This document shows positions 61,743 to 64,000 of a stretch of DNA of 64,000 nt, one piece after another. Source of the DNA: Cyanobacteria bacterium FACHB-63. Its GTDB lineage: Bacteria; Cyanobacteriota; Cyanobacteriia; Leptolyngbyales; Leptolyngbyaceae. The DNA lies in contig JACJNX010000073.1 in assembly GCA_014695255.1 (NCBI GenBank), positions 24,733 through 88,732 of the forward strand. The letters are read 5' to 3'. The position numbers were made by a program, and so were the translations under genes. Every line of letters starts with the position of its first letter. The stretch's first letter is position 1. The notes under the pieces are model-generated. The model worked only from the letters and a program-made list of their open reading frames with translations, did not search any database and was not told the DNA's origin.

Positions 61743-63306
61743 TCCCGTCAATTCCTGCCGAAAGAATTCCGCCTGCATAGCCTGCGCCTTCTCCTGCTGG
61801 AAACAAGCCTTGAGTATTCACACTCTGCCCATCTTCTGTGCGCTTGATCCGAATCGGAGAAGAGGTTCGGGTTTCGACTCCAGTCAGAACCGCATCGGGC
61901 ATCGCAAACCCTGCGATTTGTTTTTCAAAGGCGGGAAGGGCTTCGCGGATAGCCTCGATCGCGTACTCTGGCAAGCTAGATCCCAAATCGCCTAAATGCA
62001 CGCCTGGCGCATAGGACGGCAACACACTGCCAAACTCTCGCGACGGACGATCGGCAATAAAGTCTCCCACTAATTGCCCTGGAGCCTCATAGGTTCTGCC
62101 CCCTAACTCAAACGCTCGCATCTCTAATTGGCGCTGCAAGGCAATCCCCCCTAAAGGACTCCCTGGATAGTCTTCGGGCGAAATACCAACGACAATCCCA
62201 CTATTGGCATTGCGTTCATTGCGAGAATACTGGCTCATGCCATTCGTGACGACATGCCCTGGCTCTGAAGTCGCAGCAACGACTAATCCACCGGGACACA
62301 TACAGAAGCTATAAACCGATCGCCCATTTTTGGCATGATGCACTAACTTATAATCTGCCGCTCCCAATCGTCGATCGCCTGCATATTGTCCGTATCGGGC
62401 GCGATCAATCACGGGCTGCGGATGCTCAACCCGGAACCCGATCGAGAACGGTTTCGGCTCAATATAAACGCCTTGATCAAACAACATCTGGAACGTATCG
62501 CGGGCGCTATGTCCAACCGCTAGCACCACATACCGACCTTCAAGGATTTCTCCACTGTCTAAGCGAACGCCCTGCACCTGCCGATTCTCGATCAAGACCT
62601 CTTCAACTCGACTTTGGAAGCGAATCTCACCACCCAAGGATTCGATCGTGGCTCTCATCTTCTCAACGATTCCCACCAGCTTAAATGTCCCAATATGCGG
62701 ACGATTCACATACAGGATCTCCGGTGAAGCGCCCGCATTGACGAATTCCGTCAACACTTTCCGCCCATAGTGTTGCGGATCGCGAACCTGGCTGTAGAGT
62801 TTGCCATCGGAGAACGTTCCTGCTCCGCCTTCGCCAAACTGGGCATTCGATTCTGGATTAAAGTCGGCTCTCTTTTTCCAAAAGCCAAAAGTATCTGCCG
62901 TGCGATCGCGGACTTGTTTCCCTCGCTCCAGCAGAATCGGGCGAAATCCCATCCGCGCCAGCATCAGTCCCGTAAACAGCCCACAGGGACCTGTACCAAT
63001 CACGATCGGGCGCTCTGTAAATCCTTTTGGAGCTTGAGCCACGGTCCGATAGCTCATATCCGGGGTCTCTTTCACCCGCGGATCTTTCTTAAACCGTTGC
63101 AGCACTCGTTTTTCTTGCTTTGTTTCTACGTCCAGAATATAGACCGCAGTGATCTTCTCCCCTCGATTTCGGGCATCATAGCTGCGCTTGAAAATGGAAT
63201 ACCCAACTAATTCTTCCGCTGTAAGGTGCAGCATGTCGAGAATAGCACTTTCAATCTCCGCTTCAGTATGGTCTAACGGGAGCTTTATTTCACTGAGTCG
63301 CAGCAT
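61699..63306 (-). CDS. FAD-dependent oxidoreductase (BaiN/RdsA-like, conserved in cyanobacteria)
   Basis: About 535 residues from the ATG of MLRLSEIKLPLDHTEAE; the longer start at 63327 is less typical. The N-terminal 95 residues form a small alpha/beta domain (IFKRSYDARNRGEKITAVYI). FAD binding starts at PIVIGTGPCGLFTGLMLARM then GFRPILLERGKQVRDRT; NAQFGEGGAGTFSDGKLYSQ and VVLAVGHSARDTFQ follow, and GLFPAGEGAGYAGGILSAGI then DGIKTAEAV ends the fold. Widely conserved in bacteria and plant plastids as an uncharacterised flavoprotein. Monocistronic. Confidence 0.9.
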   Translation of the reverse strand: MLRLSEIKLPLDHTEAEIESAILDMLHLTAEELVGYSIFKRSYDARNRGEKITAVYILDVETKQEKRVLQRFKKDPRVKETPDMSYRTVAQAPKGFTERPIVIGTGPCGLFTGLMLARMGFRPILLERGKQVRDRTADTFGFWKKRADFNPESNAQFGEGGAGTFSDGKLYSQVRDPQHYGRKVLTEFVNAGASPEILYVNRPHIGTFKLVGIVEKMRATIESLGGEIRFQSRVEEVLIENRQVQGVRLDSGEILEGRYVVLAVGHSARDTFQMLFDQGVYIEPKPFSIGFRVEHPQPVIDRARYGQYAGDRRLGAADYKLVHHAKNGRSVYSFCMCPGGLVVAATSEPGHVVTNGMSQYSRNERNANSGIVVGISPEDYPGSPLGGIALQRQLEMRAFELGGRTYEAPGQLVGDFIADRPSREFGSVLPSYAPGVHLGDLGSSLPEYAIEAIREALPAFEKQIAGFAMPDAVLTGVETRTSSPIRIKRTEDGQSVNTQGLFPAGEGAGYAGGILSAGIDGIKTAEAVALRMLAA

Positions 63307-63403
63307 AATCCAGAGTCCAACCAACAAAGTCCAGGATAACGTCTCCGCGATACCGACTAGCTTCGTTTCGGGAGCGGTCGCACACCGTTTGGAAAAAAGT
63401 AGA

Positions 63404-63945
63404 TCACTCCGCTATTTGTATCAACATCTGCAACTGTCGATCGATTTTCTTCAACCGAACACTGCGTGGAGTGAAGCTACCGCGCCGATACTTCTGTCGT
63501 TTTGCCTCCTGATGCTCTGATCTGTCCTCCTTACCGATATAGCAAGATTTGACCTTTCCCCTAGAACGCTTCGAGTCGAACATCGCCTGCTCACTGCGCC
63601 ACCAGGCTTGACGAAACTTGCGATCTTTCACTTTCCCGGTTTCAATCCAACAATGTTCCGGTGCAATCGTCCCTTCTGCTCTGAGTCGATCTCGTTCTAT
63701 CTCCAATCGCGCAATCGCATCCTAATGTCCGCCTGATTGCTTTTCACTCTCACCCGCGCACGTTCTAGGGGAAGAAGTTGATCGGGTGAAACATCGGTCT
63801 GGTGCATCTCTCCAGCTTCAAGGTATCGAACTCGAAAATAGCCGGAGTCGTTTTGCGCGAACCCTTCGGGAAGCAAAGCTGGTGAGCGCGGAATCGCGCT
63901 TCCATTTCTTCCGTCCATGCTTACGGATGTATCGCAAATTCTCAT
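63404..63945 (-). pseudogene. cyanobacterial hypothetical gene, probably frameshifted
   Basis: Two overlapping frames appear to be one gene. The first (from 63945) reads LLPEGFAQNDSGYFRVRYLE then AGEMHQTDVSPDQLLPLERA and stops at 63697. The second, in another frame, reads DAIARLEIERDRLRAEGTIA, PEHCWIETGKVKDRKFRQAW then WRSEQAMFDSKRSRGKVKSC and ends at 63404. The join at about 63715-63725 (...KSNQADI / DAIARLEIER) would restore a continuous protein of about 178 residues. A family of such cyanobacterial proteins with W-I-E-x-G-K-V and A-W-W-R-S motifs comes to mind, without function. If both frames were truly separate genes they would overlap by 10 bases. Confidence 0.5.
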
Positions 63946-64000
63946 CTCTGGGATGGGACGAAGCTTTGCGATTGCCGTGTTGCCATATCACCGCATCCTT

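Overview
The window reads as chromosomal DNA of a cyanobacterium. The HIP1 octamer GCGATCGC and its core GATCG are scattered through almost every gene. Lineage-typical genes are present: Psb34, helical carotenoid protein, a lumenal pentapeptide protein, the Mo-nitrogenase C-terminal-domain protein, an Omp85 with a proline-rich linker joined to lpxC-fabZ-lpxA-lpxB, and TIGR02587/TIGR02588 membrane proteins. A Leptolyngbya-like filamentous cyanobacterium is my best guess, but the genus cannot be fixed from the sequence alone.

Layout. 0-14 kb: a mixed chromosomal segment with TPR proteins, a PA14-glycosidase, an M28 peptidase, an FHA protein, a CbiG C-terminal protein, purK, a periplasmic binding protein, Uma2 and CPBP proteins. 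14-21.5 kb: purC, then the outer-membrane block bamA-lpxC-fabZ-lpxA-lpxB with a lone GvpL/F gene behind it. 21.5-37.9 kb: small membrane and stress genes, mobA, a lipoate-ligase-like gene, helical carotenoid protein, YbjN, DUF2267, pentapeptide, Pmp3 and holin-like genes, a NafY-like gene, the ATP-grasp/alpha-E pair, and a cell-wall hydrolase next to a beta-lactamase-like hydrolase. Several strong intrinsic terminators separate these units.

37.9-44.6 kb is a decayed accessory region. It holds a broken serine recombinase, an IS982 element, the start of a truncated cmr3, a cas10 (cmr2) gene with several disabling lesions, a CRISPR leader followed by a single repeat, a frameshifted vapBC pair, a membrane coiled-coil gene flanked by a perfect 16-bp palindrome, a chimera of two transposase remnants, and the 3' half of a tRNA-Pro(GGG). 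Together these look like the remains of a type III-B CRISPR-Cas island.

45-56 kb is an intact polyol-utilisation locus: an ABC polyol transporter (binding protein, two permeases, ATPase), a mannitol-dehydrogenase-family enzyme, an SDR dehydrogenase, a SorC-type regulator, a xylulokinase, and an NDH-2 type NADH dehydrogenase overlapping xylB. The probable logic is uptake of a sugar alcohol, oxidation with NAD+ to a ketose, phosphorylation by XylB, and re-oxidation of NADH in the membrane.

56-64 kb: a second decayed mobile remnant (a startless P-loop gene with a defective Walker A, a helical gene with two in-frame stops, a winged-helix fragment), then psb34 with a clear promoter, the Mo-nitrogenase C-terminal-domain protein, Coq4, two small genes, an HNH nuclease, an FAD oxidoreductase, and two related copies of a broken gene flanking the last two.

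All calls come from reading the sequence. Family names rest on remembered motifs, and no database search was possible.
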